Shown: positions 41,465-52,664, counted from the first letter of the stretch. The stretch: DNA of 64,000 bases from Bretschneidera sinensis (GCA_023935145.1 CM043702.1:60491001-60555000); one strand, 5' to 3'. Translations and numbers: made by a program. The notes: generated by a model from the letters alone, not told the origin.

Positions 41465-42778
41465 GTGTCGTCTACTATGGAAAGTCTGGCTGAAGACGTT
41501 AAACTTAGCGCTCATTGGAGGCACCCCACAGCATATCTTTTCTATTTGTTTATTATTTTACATATTTCTTATTATTGTTTTTCTCTAGTGCTGTTTTTGT
41601 TTTCCAGTCTTTATTTTTCAGGGACAAAGCATACTTTAGATCAAGTTTGGGGGTATACTATGAGCCATACCAGTCCACATAGTTCTCAATATCCCAGGTC
41701 AGCTCTTTCTATATTATTCACACATTGGGGTCAATGTGTAATTTAATTTTGGGGGTATAGGAGACACATTACACACACTTTGTCATAATTTGTTATTGTT
41801 TTTCTTCATTTAAAAAAAAAGGAAAAAGAAAGAAGGTAAATGCATGCTCATGTTATTTTGAAATTTTGGTTGATCTAAACAATTTCTGTGATGTGATGTC
41901 ATTGGTGAGCTTAAAATTTTGAACACACGATCTGGTGATAAAGTTTTAAAATTTAGTTACTTACTTTAGACATTTGAGAATTCACATGTTTGATGTAATC
42001 TAACACGAGCACATTAGCACAAATTTTTTGAGGTATGACATGTGATTTTAATGTATACGTTTCCTTGTCTTAACTAAAACTGGATGACTTGTTGGATAAA
42101 CGTTTTGGCATAAAAAAGGACCAAAAAAAAAATTTGGTGATCATAAATAAACTTTCCACTAAGTAATTGGACCTCTTGCCTCAGTAAGCAGTGAGTGTTC
42201 ACGTCAAAAGGTGAGAATTTTGCTTGGTAGTATTAAGGCCAGTTTAATTTCGTAGCCTTTTTTACTCGAGTTAGTAAGTCATTAGGGGTGTCTTTACACC
42301 TAATGCCCTAAAACCATCTGGTTTGAGAGTCATTGACTCAACACTCGCTACATGGGTCAATTAGAAAGCTTAAGGGAACTAAACATAGCAAAGCCTTATT
42401 AAAAAAAAAAGAGAAGAAAATAAAAACTATGCCATTTTCGTTCATTCTGATGGGAAATTTGGTGAATCTTCAGACATGAAGACCTTACACATTGGAGTTG
42501 TTTGGAAACTTCATTTTTATATGCTAATTCACTTTACACAGTGTCAGACTTGTGATGTCTTAACCTGCCTTTTGTAAGTAATTAGATTTTAACATTTCTA
42601 TTCATTGCGAAGATAGGTTTATCTTTTTAAGCTTGCTCATGAATGAATATCATGGTGATGTGTGCTCCTTAAATTTTTGGATACCATGAGTGATGAACTT
42701 ATCTTTAAGTTCTTTATTTTTCATGAGTCTTTTATTTTGTTTTGCTAAGAGACTAGCAAAATGTAAGTTTGGGGGATT
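41465..42778 (+). other. Ath-2 3' untranslated region
   Basis: About 1.3 kb without a gene. From GTCTGGCTGAAGACG (41483) on, it aligns with Ath-1 44720-46030, which follows ORF3 there. It includes AAGTTTGGGGGT (41642) and AATTTTGGGGGTATAGG (41747), which look like extra polypurine tracts, and CCTCTTGCCTCAGTAAGCAGTGAGTGTTCACG (42173), which occurs three times in Ath-1. Confidence 0.8.
42761..42778 (+). other. Polypurine tract of Ath-2
   Basis: ATGTAAGTTTGGGGGATT directly before the LTR start TGATGAGTGCC. Confidence 0.85.
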
Positions 42779-44171
42779 TGATGAGTGCCAAATACTGCAT
42801 ATTTTGGCCCCTTAATTTACATTTGTTAGCTTAGGAATTTGTTACTTTGAGTTGTTTTTCATTGTTTTACAGGTTTACAAGCTTGTAAAGGAGTTTCACT
42901 AAATTTCCAGAATTGCTCGTACAAATCAGCCATTTTTTAAGATTAAACTGTATTGATTTAGAAAGAACCAGGAGATCAGCCATATATGCTTGGAAATTTC
43001 CGGATGTCTAGTTTCTGGAGAATTTTACGGATCAATAAAATGATTTTTCTAGAGAAAGTTATGGCAGTTTTAGTAGACAAATGTCAGGCTGTGCATGATT
43101 TCAGCGTGACAGATCATCCATTTTTGAGGATTAAACTGTATTGATTCAAAAAGAATCAGGAGATGAGCCATATATGCTTGAAAATATCCCGATGTCTATT
43201 TTCTGGAGAATTTTACGGATCAATAAAATACTTTTTCTAGAGAAAGTTATGGCAGTTTTAGTAGACAAAGGTCAAAGAGCAAAAGCTGGAATTTGCAGTA
43301 TCCCACATCGGATTGGAAGCATATTGCACTTGTGATGTTTCCCTATATAAGCCCCTCTTCACTTCATCATTAGTAAGCAATCTGAGTGCCATTTTAGGGC
43401 AATTTGGAGGACTTCTATTAGCATTCTGGTGGATCTCTGAAGGCTTTGCTATCACGAGGGGAAGCGCCACCCAACAACGAGTGGAATTTCTCCCCATGTA
43501 CAGTCAGTTTTTAATTTACTGCTTTTGTTAGTTTTAAAGTTTAATGTTTAGCACTGTTATTGTGAACTTTAGTTTCATGATTATGAGTGGCTAAAATCTT
43601 CAGCTAAGGTTGAAGATGAAGCCTCGCCGTTGTTTGGCATAATATTTTCAGATTTGTTTATACAATTCTGATGTTTTTTAGTATAAATGTTATGTTCAAT
43701 TATTTGAATAAAATCTTATGATTGATTGAGTTTAAATTATTCTGTTGGATATTCCGTGTGTTTCATCTGATAGATATATCGAATTATTTTTTATTAAATT
43801 GGATATCCTTTGTGATTTGTTAAAAGCGGATACATTGGATTGTTTTGGTTTAATTGGGTTATTTGTTGTGATTTGTTTAAAGTTGGATTCATGGAATGTT
43901 TTGATATATTATTTTTATATAGAACATGAAGATATATGTTTTACTTTGGTGGGGTGGATTCAGAAACCTTAGTGTTTTTATCATTAGTCTTTAAATCAAT
44001 TTAGTTTAGTTTATATTTGTTTTGCAAAAGACACTTCAAAACTTGGAACTAGGTTAAAATAGGCTTAGTTTAGATAAAAAGATTTTCACAACGCAATTCT
44101 CTGTAGATTCGACCTCGCACTTGCACAACACTATATTGCAAATGACTCGTGCGCTTATGAGTAATTTAAAA
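42779..44171 (+). repeat. Ath-2 3' LTR
   Basis: 1393 bases, direct repeat of 34250-35650 including the two units of about 188 bases (42922 and 43110). It ends GTAATTTAAAA and lacks the last nine bases (CTCACAACA) of the 5' copy, yet is followed by the GCCAG duplication. Confidence 0.9.
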
Positions 44172-44701
44172 GCCAGCTTCATAAGTTTTGGGACCACATC
44201 CATGCACGCCAGGTCGACACTGCTAATGCTTGGGGGCTCCCATTCCCGTTCCTCCTCTCATACATTTTCAAGAAGAAAGGAATCAAGGGCTCCTCCATCG
44301 ATGGACCAGGCCTGGATCACCCATTCTTTGGGAAGAGCCAGTGGACCCTGAGCCAGTCGCACATACCCAAAGGACCCCGAGGGCATGCACCTAGTGTTGA
44401 GAGGGTGGAGGATGATCCCATAGAGACCGAGGACCCCATAGCGAGCCATACTTGAGAGGAGGACCATGTTGACATGGGACCCACTGAGTACCAACACATT
44501 CTTGAGGAGATGTCCTATTTTCGGTGTGAGCTCTTTGATATTCGACGGGAGGATCGGGAGGCTACACTACTGGTTCATCATCGCATCGATGGTTTGGAGG
44601 CACACTTTACGAGGCAGGAAGCGATGCTACAGGCCATTCTTGATCGCCTACCTCCCACCCCTGATACCTTATCTTTCACACCACTTGGATACCATCAGTG
44701 A
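44172..44701 (+). pseudogene. Ath-1 ORF3, 3' part
   Basis: Begins with the GCCAG duplication and continues the reading frame of 34247: LHKFWDHIHARQ, then AWGLPFPFLLSYIFKKKGI, matching the C-terminal part of plant transposon-protein-like domains. An acidic region and a predicted coiled coil (EMSYFRCELFDIRREDRE, RQEAMLQAILDRL) follow, with TGA at 44699. One internal TGA at 44453. No membrane segment seen. Function unknown. Confidence 0.6.
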
Positions 44702-46040
44702 GAGTGGTGCACCATCTGGCTGAAGACATAAAACTTAGAGCTCATGGGAGGCACCCTACAGCATATCGTTTTACTTTTAGTATTTTCACATTTCTTGTTA
44801 GTATTTATTTTTATATTATTAACCTTTTGTTTTTCTCATAACTGTTTACTTTTAGTATCTTTTGTTTTCCAGAATTGCTTTAGTTTTTCTTTTTTCAGGG
44901 ACAATGTGTGTGCATCAGTTCAAGTTTGGGGGTGTGCTATGAGCAATGCCAGCCAGCTAGTTCTCCATCTCCCAGGTAAGATCTTTCCATATTATTCCCA
45001 CATTGGAGACAATGTGTAATTTAAGTTTGGGGGTATGGGAAACACATTCACGCACACTCTGTCATAGTTTTTTTTTATTTTTTTTATAGTATAATGGAAA
45101 AGATAAATGCATGTTCATATTGTTCTGAAAATTTTGGTTGATCTAAACAAATATTATGATAAAATTTCATCAGTGAGCTTAAAATCCTGAACACATGATC
45201 TAATAATAGAGTTTAAAGTTTAATTACTTACTTTAAGGCACTTAAGAAATCACAAGTTTTGATCTAATTTGACACGAGCACATTAGCACATAATTGTGTG
45301 GAGTATGACATGTAATTCTAATATGTAATTTTTCATGGCTTAACTGTAACTGGATGACTTGTTAGATGAACACTTTGGCATAGAAAAATAGAATTTTTTT
45401 TTGCACAAAAAGAGAAAATAAAATGCTCCTAATGATCATTAAATAAGCTTTCCACTGAGTAACTGGACCTCTTGCCTCAGTAAGCAGTGAGTGTTCACGT
45501 CAAAAGCTCCTAGCAAGGTTAAGAGCACTCCCTTAATGAATGCTAGGAAGTCTAGAAATTTAAATTTTCATACTAAATTGAAGCATCCTTGAAATACTCA
45601 TGCTTATATGTATGCTCATTCTAGAAATGCTTATACAAATCCTAGAAATAATTATCATGCTCAATCTAGGAACAATGTCTATAATCAAAGAATGCATTCT
45701 GCTCATGCTCATCCTAGGAATTACCATCATGGTTATCCTACATGAACTAGATGACTTGTTAGATGAACACTTTGGCATAGAAAATAGAATTTTTTTTTGC
45801 ACAGAAAGAGAAAATAAAATGCTCCTAATGATCATTAAATAAACTTTCCACTGAATAACTGGACCTCTTGCCTCAGTAAGCAGTGAGTGTTCACGTCAAA
45901 AGGTGGGAATTTCACTCACAATGATCGTTAAATGAACTTCCCACTGAGTAACTGGACCTCTTGCCTCAATAAGCAGTGAGTGTTCACGTCAAAAGGTGGG
46001 AATTTTGCTTGGCAGCATTAAGACCAGTTAGTTTCATAGT
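44702..46040 (+). other. Ath-1 3' untranslated region, truncated, with tandem copies
   Basis: Aligned with Ath-2 41480-42250. Contains two PPT-like blocks, CAAGTTTGGGGGTG (44918) and AAGTTTGGGGGTATGGG (45023). The block ending CCTCTTGCCTCAGTAAGCAGTGAGTGTTCACGTC occurs three times (ends near 45500, 45898 and 45994) against once in Ath-2. A foreign Copia piece lies between the first and second copies. It ends at 46040 where the Si-1 LTR starts; the 3' LTR is not present. Confidence 0.8.
45507..45736 (+). repeat. 230-base Si-1-type gag fragment inside Ath-1 UTR
   Basis: Matches Si-1 48831-49060 base for base in length, with only a few substitutions (about 97% by eye). The left junction shares TCAAAAG between both partners. 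Open readings here are fragments of Copia gag (HPRN-type repeats), not genes. Confidence 0.9.
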
Positions 46041-46336
46041 TATTGACCCTCGACCGTATTTTAATGATGGCAAAACACAACTGTTATTTTACTAACAAGT
46101 TTAAGCTAAGGATCAAACGCATTCAACCAAGGAACAAAGTGCAAGAACTCGAACCAAATCAAGTATCAAGTGAAGACTGAAGATCTAGTATAGGTTTAAG
46201 GTTTTAGAACCAATGTAAGTCTCACTTATACACTGTAATAGCTTGTTCAATGGCTCGAACAAAAAAGGTTTTCTAAACCGATCGTTTTAAAACAAATGTT
46301 TTTAAAAATAGAAGAAAAACTGGGTTGGAAGGCAAC

Positions 46337-46601
46337 CCAGTCAACTGGGTACATATACCAGTCGACTAGTATATGGGACAGAAGGTCCCCAGTCGACTGG
46401 TTGAATCAACCCAGTCGACTAGTAAAATGGACAGTAAGTCCCCAGTTGACTGGATGAATCAACCCAGTCGACTGGTAAAACGGACAGAAAATCCCTAGTC
46501 AACTGGATGAAAAACACCAGTCGACTGGATACCCAGAAGGTCTGAAAACATGATTTTTTCAAGTGAACCCAGTCAACTGGTATCACGACCCAGTCGACTG
46601 G
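46337..46601. promoter_or_regulatory. Phased dyad array, Si-1 LTR
   Basis: Ten 12-base sites (CCAGTCGACTGG and variants) start at 46337, 46358, 46389, 46411, 46442, 46464, 46495, 46517, 46569 and 46590. Spacings are 21, 31, 22, 31, 22, 31, 22, 52 and 21: a 53-base dimer unit in which both gaps equal whole helical turns. It lies about 95 bases upstream of the TATA box. Regulatory function is inferred. Confidence 0.65.
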
Positions 46602-46695
46602 TATTTCAAAAATATGACCGTTGGACTCCAAATCTGAACGTTTTAAAGTAAATCTTTTTCAAATTAAAGTCCTAACGGCCATATTAATTGATTTC

Positions 46696-46703
46696 TATAT
46701 AAA
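46696..46703 (+). promoter_or_regulatory. TATA box, Si-1 LTR
   Basis: TATATAAA in the context GATTTCTATATAAACCC. Confidence 0.7.
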
Positions 46704-47282
46704 CCCATTCATTTAAGCATTCAATAACAAGCTACATACATTCAAAAAGAGTTGATCTCACACAATCAAGTTTTTAATACTCCTGAAACACAAAAAGCTT
46801 TGAAATATTCTTATTGAGCCATTCTTCAAGCTTTACTTTGAAAGAGAGACATTTCTATTATAATAAGCTTTCATTTGCTGTCTCTCTATCTTTTACTTTA
46901 TAACATCTTTTGTAAAGGGATTACTTCCGAGAGGAAGGGGAAACTTCCGAAAGGAAGGGGATTGTTCGGTTTAAGCAACACCTGTAAGTTTGCTTGTGTA
47001 CGGTTTGTGCAACACCCGGCTAAGTTGTGCGACTAAGTTACTTAGTGGATTACTTCAAGGAGTTCCTTGAAGAGAGTGGACGTAGGGTCGGAACAAATCT
47101 GATATTGTCGAACCACTATAATCTGAGTTTGCATCATCTTCTCACTAAACTCTTTATTTACAGCATATTACTTGTTTTAATTGTTTGCTGCTTATTCGTT
47201 TTTATAAACTTGTATTAATTTCGCAAAAAGTTTTAAAAACCTAATTCACCCCCCCTCTTGGGTTGAAACCTCGATCTACAAT

Positions 47283-47294
47283 TGGTATCAGAGC
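47283..47294 (+). other. Si-1 primer-binding site
   Basis: TGGTATCAGAGC, perfect initiator tRNA-Met complement, two bases after the LTR end. Confidence 0.95.
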
Positions 47295-47335
47295 TTCATT
47301 CTCTTATTTAGGCTTAAAATCCTTGAGTTGATCCA

Positions 47336-49402
47336 ATGGCAGCAAATAGCTACTCTGATGGACACTCTTATACTAGACCACCTTTGTTCAATGGCTCAAA
47401 TTATAACTACTGGAAAAATAGAATGAAAATCTTTGTCGAAGGACAAGATTACAATCTATGGAGAATAATAGAAGAAGGACCTAGAATTTCTTCAAAAGAA
47501 ATAGTTATTGGAGAGACTCTTCATACAATGCCTAAACTCAAAACTGAGTTCACTGACGAGGATTGTAAAACGATGTCTCTTAATAGCAGAGCAACAAGCA
47601 TGTTACATTGTGCATTAGATATTTCTGAATATAATAAAATATCTGCATGCGTTTCTGCTAAAGAGATATGGGACAAATTACAAGTCACATATGAAGGAAC
47701 TAGTGAAGTAAAAAAGTCTAAAATTTACATGCTAATTTCTGAGTATGAATCATTTAAAATGTCTCCTAATGAAACTATTTCTGAAATGCACTCACAGTTC
47801 ACCACTATTATAAATGGTTTAAAACTGCTTGGTAAGAATATTGAGGAGGTTGAACTAACCAGAAAAATCTTGAGATCTCTGCCACCAGAATGGAAACTAA
47901 AGAGGACAGCCATACAGGAGGCCAAAAATCTTGACAAGCTTGATGTTGAGACACTACTTGGGTCATTATTGACATACGAGATGGAAGAAATGACTCCCAT
48001 CGTTAATGATAATGAGAAGAAGAAAAAGCAAATCGCTCTCAAAGCTTTTACGAGCAACAAAGAAAAGGAATTAGAACAAGAAGCATAGAGCAGTGAAGAG
48101 GATGGTGAAATGGTCTTAATCACTAGACGATTCCATAGGTTCTTGAAGAAAAGCAAGAAACCTTACACAAAGGATCCCACTCCGAAAAGGGAACCGCTTA
48201 TGTGCTATGGCTGCAAGAAGCCCAGTCACATTAGAGCTGATTGACCAGTTTCAAACAAACCATACAAGGGCTTCAAAAAGAAAGCCATGGTAGCAACTAC
48301 CTGGAGCGATGACGAAGAAGATGAGTCATCAGACAAAGAAATCGGATACGAGGAAATTGTCAACCTTTGTTTGATGGCAATCGACGATGAAAGTGAGGTA
48401 ACATCTTCTCCTTCTGCTAAGAATAATATTGTTACTAGTAGTGAAGAACTGCTAGAAGTAATAAATGAAATGCATGAAGAATTGAAGAAATTTGATTCTA
48501 GAAATTCTGTTCTTAAGAAAGAGGTATCATCTCTCTCTAAAGAGATGATAAATCTAAGAGAAGAAAAAGAAAAACTATCATCTTTATTATATGATTCTTC
48601 TCAAGATTTTCTCAAAAATGAAAATGAGAATTTAAAAAATAAAATTTCTGAATTGAATAGCACTATATCAAGACTTATGCATGGAAAAGAAAAGTTTGAT
48701 GAAGTGCTTGCTTCCCAAAGATCAAGTGGAGGAAAATCTAGTTTAGGATATTCTCCATTGGGAAAGAAAAAATCAAAAGAGAGCTTATTCATGAAAGCCT
48801 CTTGTGTAGATGGAGCCTCTACTTCAAAAGCTCCTAGCAAGGTTAAGAGCACTCCCTCGATGAATGCTAGGAAGTCTAGAAATTTAAATGTTCATACTAA
48901 ATTGAAGCATCCTAGAAATACTCATGCTTATATGTATACTCATTCTAGAAATGCTTATACACATCCTAGAAATAATTATCATGCTCAATCTAGGAACAAT
49001 GTGTATAATCAAAGAATGCATTCTGCTCATGCTCATCCTAGGAATTACCATCATGGTTATTCTAGAAACAATATGCATACACAAAATAATGCTAGCATGT
49101 ATCCTAGAATGCATCATCATACTTTTTATGGAAATGACATGCATTTTCATACTCCTTACCATAGAAACATGTATCCTAGGAACTATTATCCTAAGGATTA
49201 TAGGAATGCACATATAAGATATCCTAGAAATTTTAACTACTATCATCCTAGGATTGTGCATCATCAATATGTCCATAGATCACCATATACTGTTAAGAAA
49301 GTATGGGTCCCAAAAGGAACCGTATTTTCAAGGACTAACCCCAAAGGACCCAAGAAATTTTGGGTACCTAAAAGCGCTATCGTATATCCTTGTGTGTTGT
49401 AG
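47336..49402 (+). pseudogene. gag: Si-1 gag
   Basis: ATG at 47336 starts the UBN2-type domain: PPLFNGSNYNYWKNRMKIFVEG, AKEIWDKLQVTYEGTSEVKKSK, SPNETISEMHSQFTTIINGL, ILRSLPPEWKLKRTAIQEAK. TAG at 48086 interrupts. The zinc knuckle CYGCKKPSHIRAD loses its last Cys to TGA at 48242. The same frame continues with an acidic stretch, a coiled coil at about 48440-48700 (EELLEVINEMHEELKKFD, LSKEMINLREEKEKL), and a long Asn/His/Tyr/Arg-rich region with HPRN-type repeats (48860-49290). TAG at 49400 precedes protease in the same frame. Confidence 0.9.
48860..49290 (+). repeat. HPRN/YPRN codon repeats in Si-1 gag
   Basis: Imperfect units around CATCCTAGAAAT or TATCCTAGRAAY encode HPRN and YPRN tetrapeptides interspersed with Tyr, His and Met, repeated more than ten times. 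A piece of this region was copied into the Ath-1 UTR (45507-45736). Confidence 0.8.
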
Positions 49403-49760
49403 ATTTGCCTCCACACCAAGGAGAAAGGTAACTGTTGGTACCTTGATAGTGGATGCTCGAAGCACATGATCAGTGATAATAGTGTATTCAAGGAGCTAAC
49501 TCTAAGAGATGGTGGACTTGTGAACATTGGAGACAATACTAAAATAAAGATCATCGAGCATGGAAAAGTCGGTAATGATTTCTCAACCTTAGATAATGTA
49601 TTGCTAGTACAAGGTCTTAAACCAAATTCACTTAGCATTAGTCAGTTATGTGACAAAGGATACAAAGTCACATTTGAGACCTCTCATTGTCTAGTTATAG
49701 ACATCAAGAGCAACAAGATCAAATTCATTGGCCATAGACATGAAAATGTCTACATAGTTG
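49403..49760 (+). pseudogene. pol (PR): Si-1 protease
   Basis: NCWYLDSGCSKHMISDNSVF carries the intact D-S-G active site. FKELTLRDGGLVNIGDNTKIKI and VLLVQGLKPNSLSISQLCDKGY follow. No stop within the domain. It would cleave the polyprotein. It is in the same frame as gag, as expected for SIRE. Confidence 0.85.
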
Positions 49761-51079
49761 ATTTGAAATCCTTGCATTCTGATAATGAAAAATGTTTTCC
49801 TGCTTTTAGTGAAAATCCATGGCTATGGCATAGAAGGCTTGGTCATGTAAACATGAACTTGCTAAAAATTGTTTCAAGAAAAGATTTAGTTATTGGACTT
49901 CCTAAAATCAATTTTGAAAAAGACAAAGTTTGCAATGCTTGTCAAATGGGAAAACAAACTAGGATTTCTTTTAAAGCAAAAAATATAGTCTCAACTACTA
50001 GACCTTTGGAACTTTTGCATATGGACTTATTTGGTCCAATTAGTACCATTAGTCTAGGTGGCCATCAATATGCTCTTGTTATTGTTGATGACTATTCAAG
50101 ATATACCTTTGTTATTTTTATTGCTTAAAAGGATGAAGCTTTCAAAGGATTTGAAAAGTTTTGCAAAAAGGTACAAAATGAAAAAGGAATTTGTATTTCA
50201 AGCATAAGAAGTGATCATGGCAAAGAATTTGAAAATCAAAGCTTTTCAAAATTTTGTGATGAAAATGAAATTAATCACAACTTTTCAGCACCTAGAACTC
50301 CTTAACAAAATGGAGTTGTTGAGAGGAAAAATAGAGTTCTAGAAGAATTTTCAAGAACTATGCTTTGTGAAAATAGTTTACCAAAATACTTTTGGGCTGA
50401 AGCCGTAAATACTTCTTGCTATATATTAAATAGAATTTTGATAAGGCCTCTGCTTGATAAAACTCCATATGAACTATGAAAAGGGAGAAAGCCCAATATT
50501 TCCTATTTTCATGCTTTTGGTAGTAAATGCTTCATCTTAAATAACAATAAAACTAACTTGGGTAAATTTGATTCTAAGACCGATGAAAGAATATTTTTAG
50601 GATATTCAACTTCTAGTAAGGCTTAGAGACTTTTCAATAAGAGAACTCTAGTGGTAGAAGAATCTGTGCATGTAACTATTGATGAATCTAACCCAATAAG
50701 TAGTAGAGAAGTTTCCTTTAAAGATGATGTAGATTTTATTCCAAGAATGGAAACTCCTACTCCCATTGTTGACCCAAAAGAGAGTTCACCTCAAGCAAAT
50801 GAAGAGATGAAAACTTCCAATTTGGACCAACCATCCTCAAGTCAACAAGAGGAAAGTCTACCCAAGGATTGGAGGTATGTAAATTTTCATCCAATTGATC
50901 AAGTGATTGGTGATCCTTCACAAGGGGTAAGAACTCGCTCTTCCATTAGAAATATTTTCAATTTTGTAGCTTATTTGTCTCAAGTAGAACCTAAGACATT
51001 TATAGAAGCTGAAAAAGATAATGATTGGATAATTGCAATGCAGGAAGAGATAAATCAATTTGAGAGAAACAATGTTTAG
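49761..51079 (+). pseudogene. pol (INT): Si-1 integrase
   Basis: The pre-integrase zinc block is WLWHRRLGHVNMNLL with VCNACQMGKQTR. Core: first Asp in LLHMDLFGPI, DDYSRYTFVIFIA then TAA at 50126, second Asp in IRSDHGKEFE, Glu in QNGVVERKNR after TAA at 50303 (CAA expected). The C-terminal FGSKCFILNN and RIFLGYST motifs are broken by TGA near 50477 and TAG near 50624. The linker to RT (50651-51079) is open and ends in TAG at 51077. Confidence 0.9.
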
Positions 51080-51900
51080 AAACTAGTTCCAAGACCAAAA
51101 GATCATTCAATAATTGGAACTAAATGGGTATATAGAAATAAAATGGATGAAAATGGTATAGTAACTAGAAACAAGGCTAGATTAGTTGCTAAGGGATATA
51201 ACCAAGAAGAAGGAATAGATTTTGATGAAACATATGCTCCCATAGCTAGATTAGAAGCCATTCGAATGTTATTAGCCTTTGCATGCTTTAATAAATTCAA
51301 AACTATTTCAAATGGACGTGAAAAGTGCCTTTTTAAATGGCTTTATAGAAGAAGAGGTTTATGTTGAGCAACCTCTTGGATTTGAAAATCTTAGTCTTCC
51401 AAATTATGTCTACAAGCTTTCTAAAGCTCTATATGGGTTGAAGCAAGCTCCAAGAGCATGGTATGAAAGACTAAGTAAATTTTTGATTGACAATAATTTT
51501 GTAAGAGGTAGAATGGACACAATTCTCTTCACAAAACTCACAAAAATGACACTTTGATAGTTCAAATTTATGTTGATGATATTATATTTGGTGCTACTAA
51601 TGAATCTATGTGTCAAGAGTTTGCAAAGTGCATGCAAGGTGAATTTGAAATGAGCATGATGGGAGAACTTGCCTTCTTCCTTGGACTTCAAATCAAGCAA
51701 CTAAAAGGAGGCATCTTCATCAATCAACAGAAGTACATCAAGGACCTACTAAATAGGTTTGGGATGGAAAGCTCAAAGCCACTTGGAACGCCTATGAGCA
51801 CAACTACTAAAATTGATCTTGATGAAGGAGGTAAAACTGTAGATTCTAAATATTATAGAAGCATGATAAGTGCTTTACTTTATTTAACTGCAGGTAGACC
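51080..51900 (+). pseudogene. pol (RT): Si-1 reverse transcriptase
   Basis: [49 protein letters not shown] is open. An extra A in an A run near 51300 then shifts the frame, and a missing A near 51532 restores it; between them [14 protein letters not shown] and [18 protein letters not shown] are readable. The catalytic IYVDDIIFGATN is intact. Thumb: MMGELAFFLGLQIKQ and GIFINQQKYIKDLL. It would reverse-transcribe element RNA. The two compensating indels are its only shifts. Confidence 0.95.
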
Positions 51901-52483
51901 TGATATAATGTTCAGTGTATGCATGTGTGCTAGATTTCAGGCTAATCCTAAGGAATCACATATAGTTGCAGTAAAAAGAATCCTTAGATATCTACAAGGA
52001 ACCCAAACCATAGGATTATGGTACTCTAAAGATTCATCTTTTGAGCTAGTAGGTTACTCAGATGCTGATTTTGCTGGATGTAGGTTAGATAGAAAAAACA
52101 CAAGTGGTACATGCCAATTCTTAGGAGCTATGTTAACCTCTTGGTTTTCCAAGAAACAAAATTTCGTTGCACTATCAACCGCCAAGGCGGAATACGTTGC
52201 AGCCGGAAGTTGTTGTGCCCAAGTATTATGGATGAAACAACAACTAGAAGACTATGGCATGAACCTCAAAAAAATTCCAATATTTTGTGATAACACTAGT
52301 GCTATTAACCTAACCAAGAATCTTATTCAGCACTCTAGAACAAAGCGCATGGAAATAAGGCATCATTTCTTAAGAGACCATGCTCAAAAAGGTGACATAA
52401 GACTAGAATTCATTCCTTCAGAAGATCAAATAGCTGACATTCTTACAAAACCTCTAGGTGAAGCTAGTTTCTGTAAGATATGA
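51901..52483 (+). CDS. pol (RH): Si-1 RNase H (open)
   Basis: Part of an uninterrupted frame from 51554 to 52483. RPDIMFSVCMCARFQ, then LVGYSDADFAGC with the first Asp, FVALSTAKAEYVAAGSCCAQ with the Glu, FCDNTSAINLTKN with the next Asp, and RHHFLRDHAQKGDI and PSEDQIADILTKPL closing the polyprotein. All catalytic residues are present. It is part of gag-pol, not an independent gene. Confidence 0.9.
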
Positions 52484-52664
52484 ATGTTAATAGGAGTGCT
52501 GGATTATGATAGATTGAATATCCGATTGCTTCATAATTCATCATATGCATGTTTGACATCTAGTGAAAGAGTATTAATTATTATTTAAATATCTCCCTCA
52601 CTCAAGATGTCATAGATAAACAAATTTTGTGCTATATTTCAAGACTGGAAATTTTAATAAGGGT

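Larger units (their letters stand above)
34250..44171 (+). mobile_element. Ath-2: Athila-type element without ORF3, nested in Ath-1
   Basis: About 9.9 kb with LTRs at 34250-35650 and 42779-44171, tRNA-Asp-like PBS, gag, protease, RT, RNase H, integrase, a long 3' untranslated region, PPT and GCCAG duplications. It is the most complete element in the window. It lacks ORF3: sequence right after integrase aligns with Ath-1 sequence after its ORF3. Defects are stop codons and an RT active-site change (FMDN). The LTRs are similar but have diverged. Confidence 0.95.
46041..47280 (+). repeat. Si-1 5' LTR
   Basis: 1240 bases, TATTGACCCTCG (canonical TGTTGACC with one change) to CTCGATCTACA. Contains a ten-site dyad array (46337-46601) and TATATAAA at 46696. 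R/U5 includes paired GAGAGGAAGGGG and GAAAGGAAGGGG blocks near 46935. The left end is defined by loss of Athila similarity. Confidence 0.85.

Noticed and set aside
46337..46601. Repeat-spacer pattern as a CRISPR array
   Set aside because: Sites are 12-base palindromes with 9-19 base gaps in a plant LTR, with no cas genes; repeat and spacer sizes do not fit.
48884..49276. Minus-strand Met/Ile/Ser-rich ORF, and its twin at 45560-45835
   Set aside because: Antisense of the HPRN codon repeats of Si-1 gag and of the captured fragment; composition follows from the repeat.
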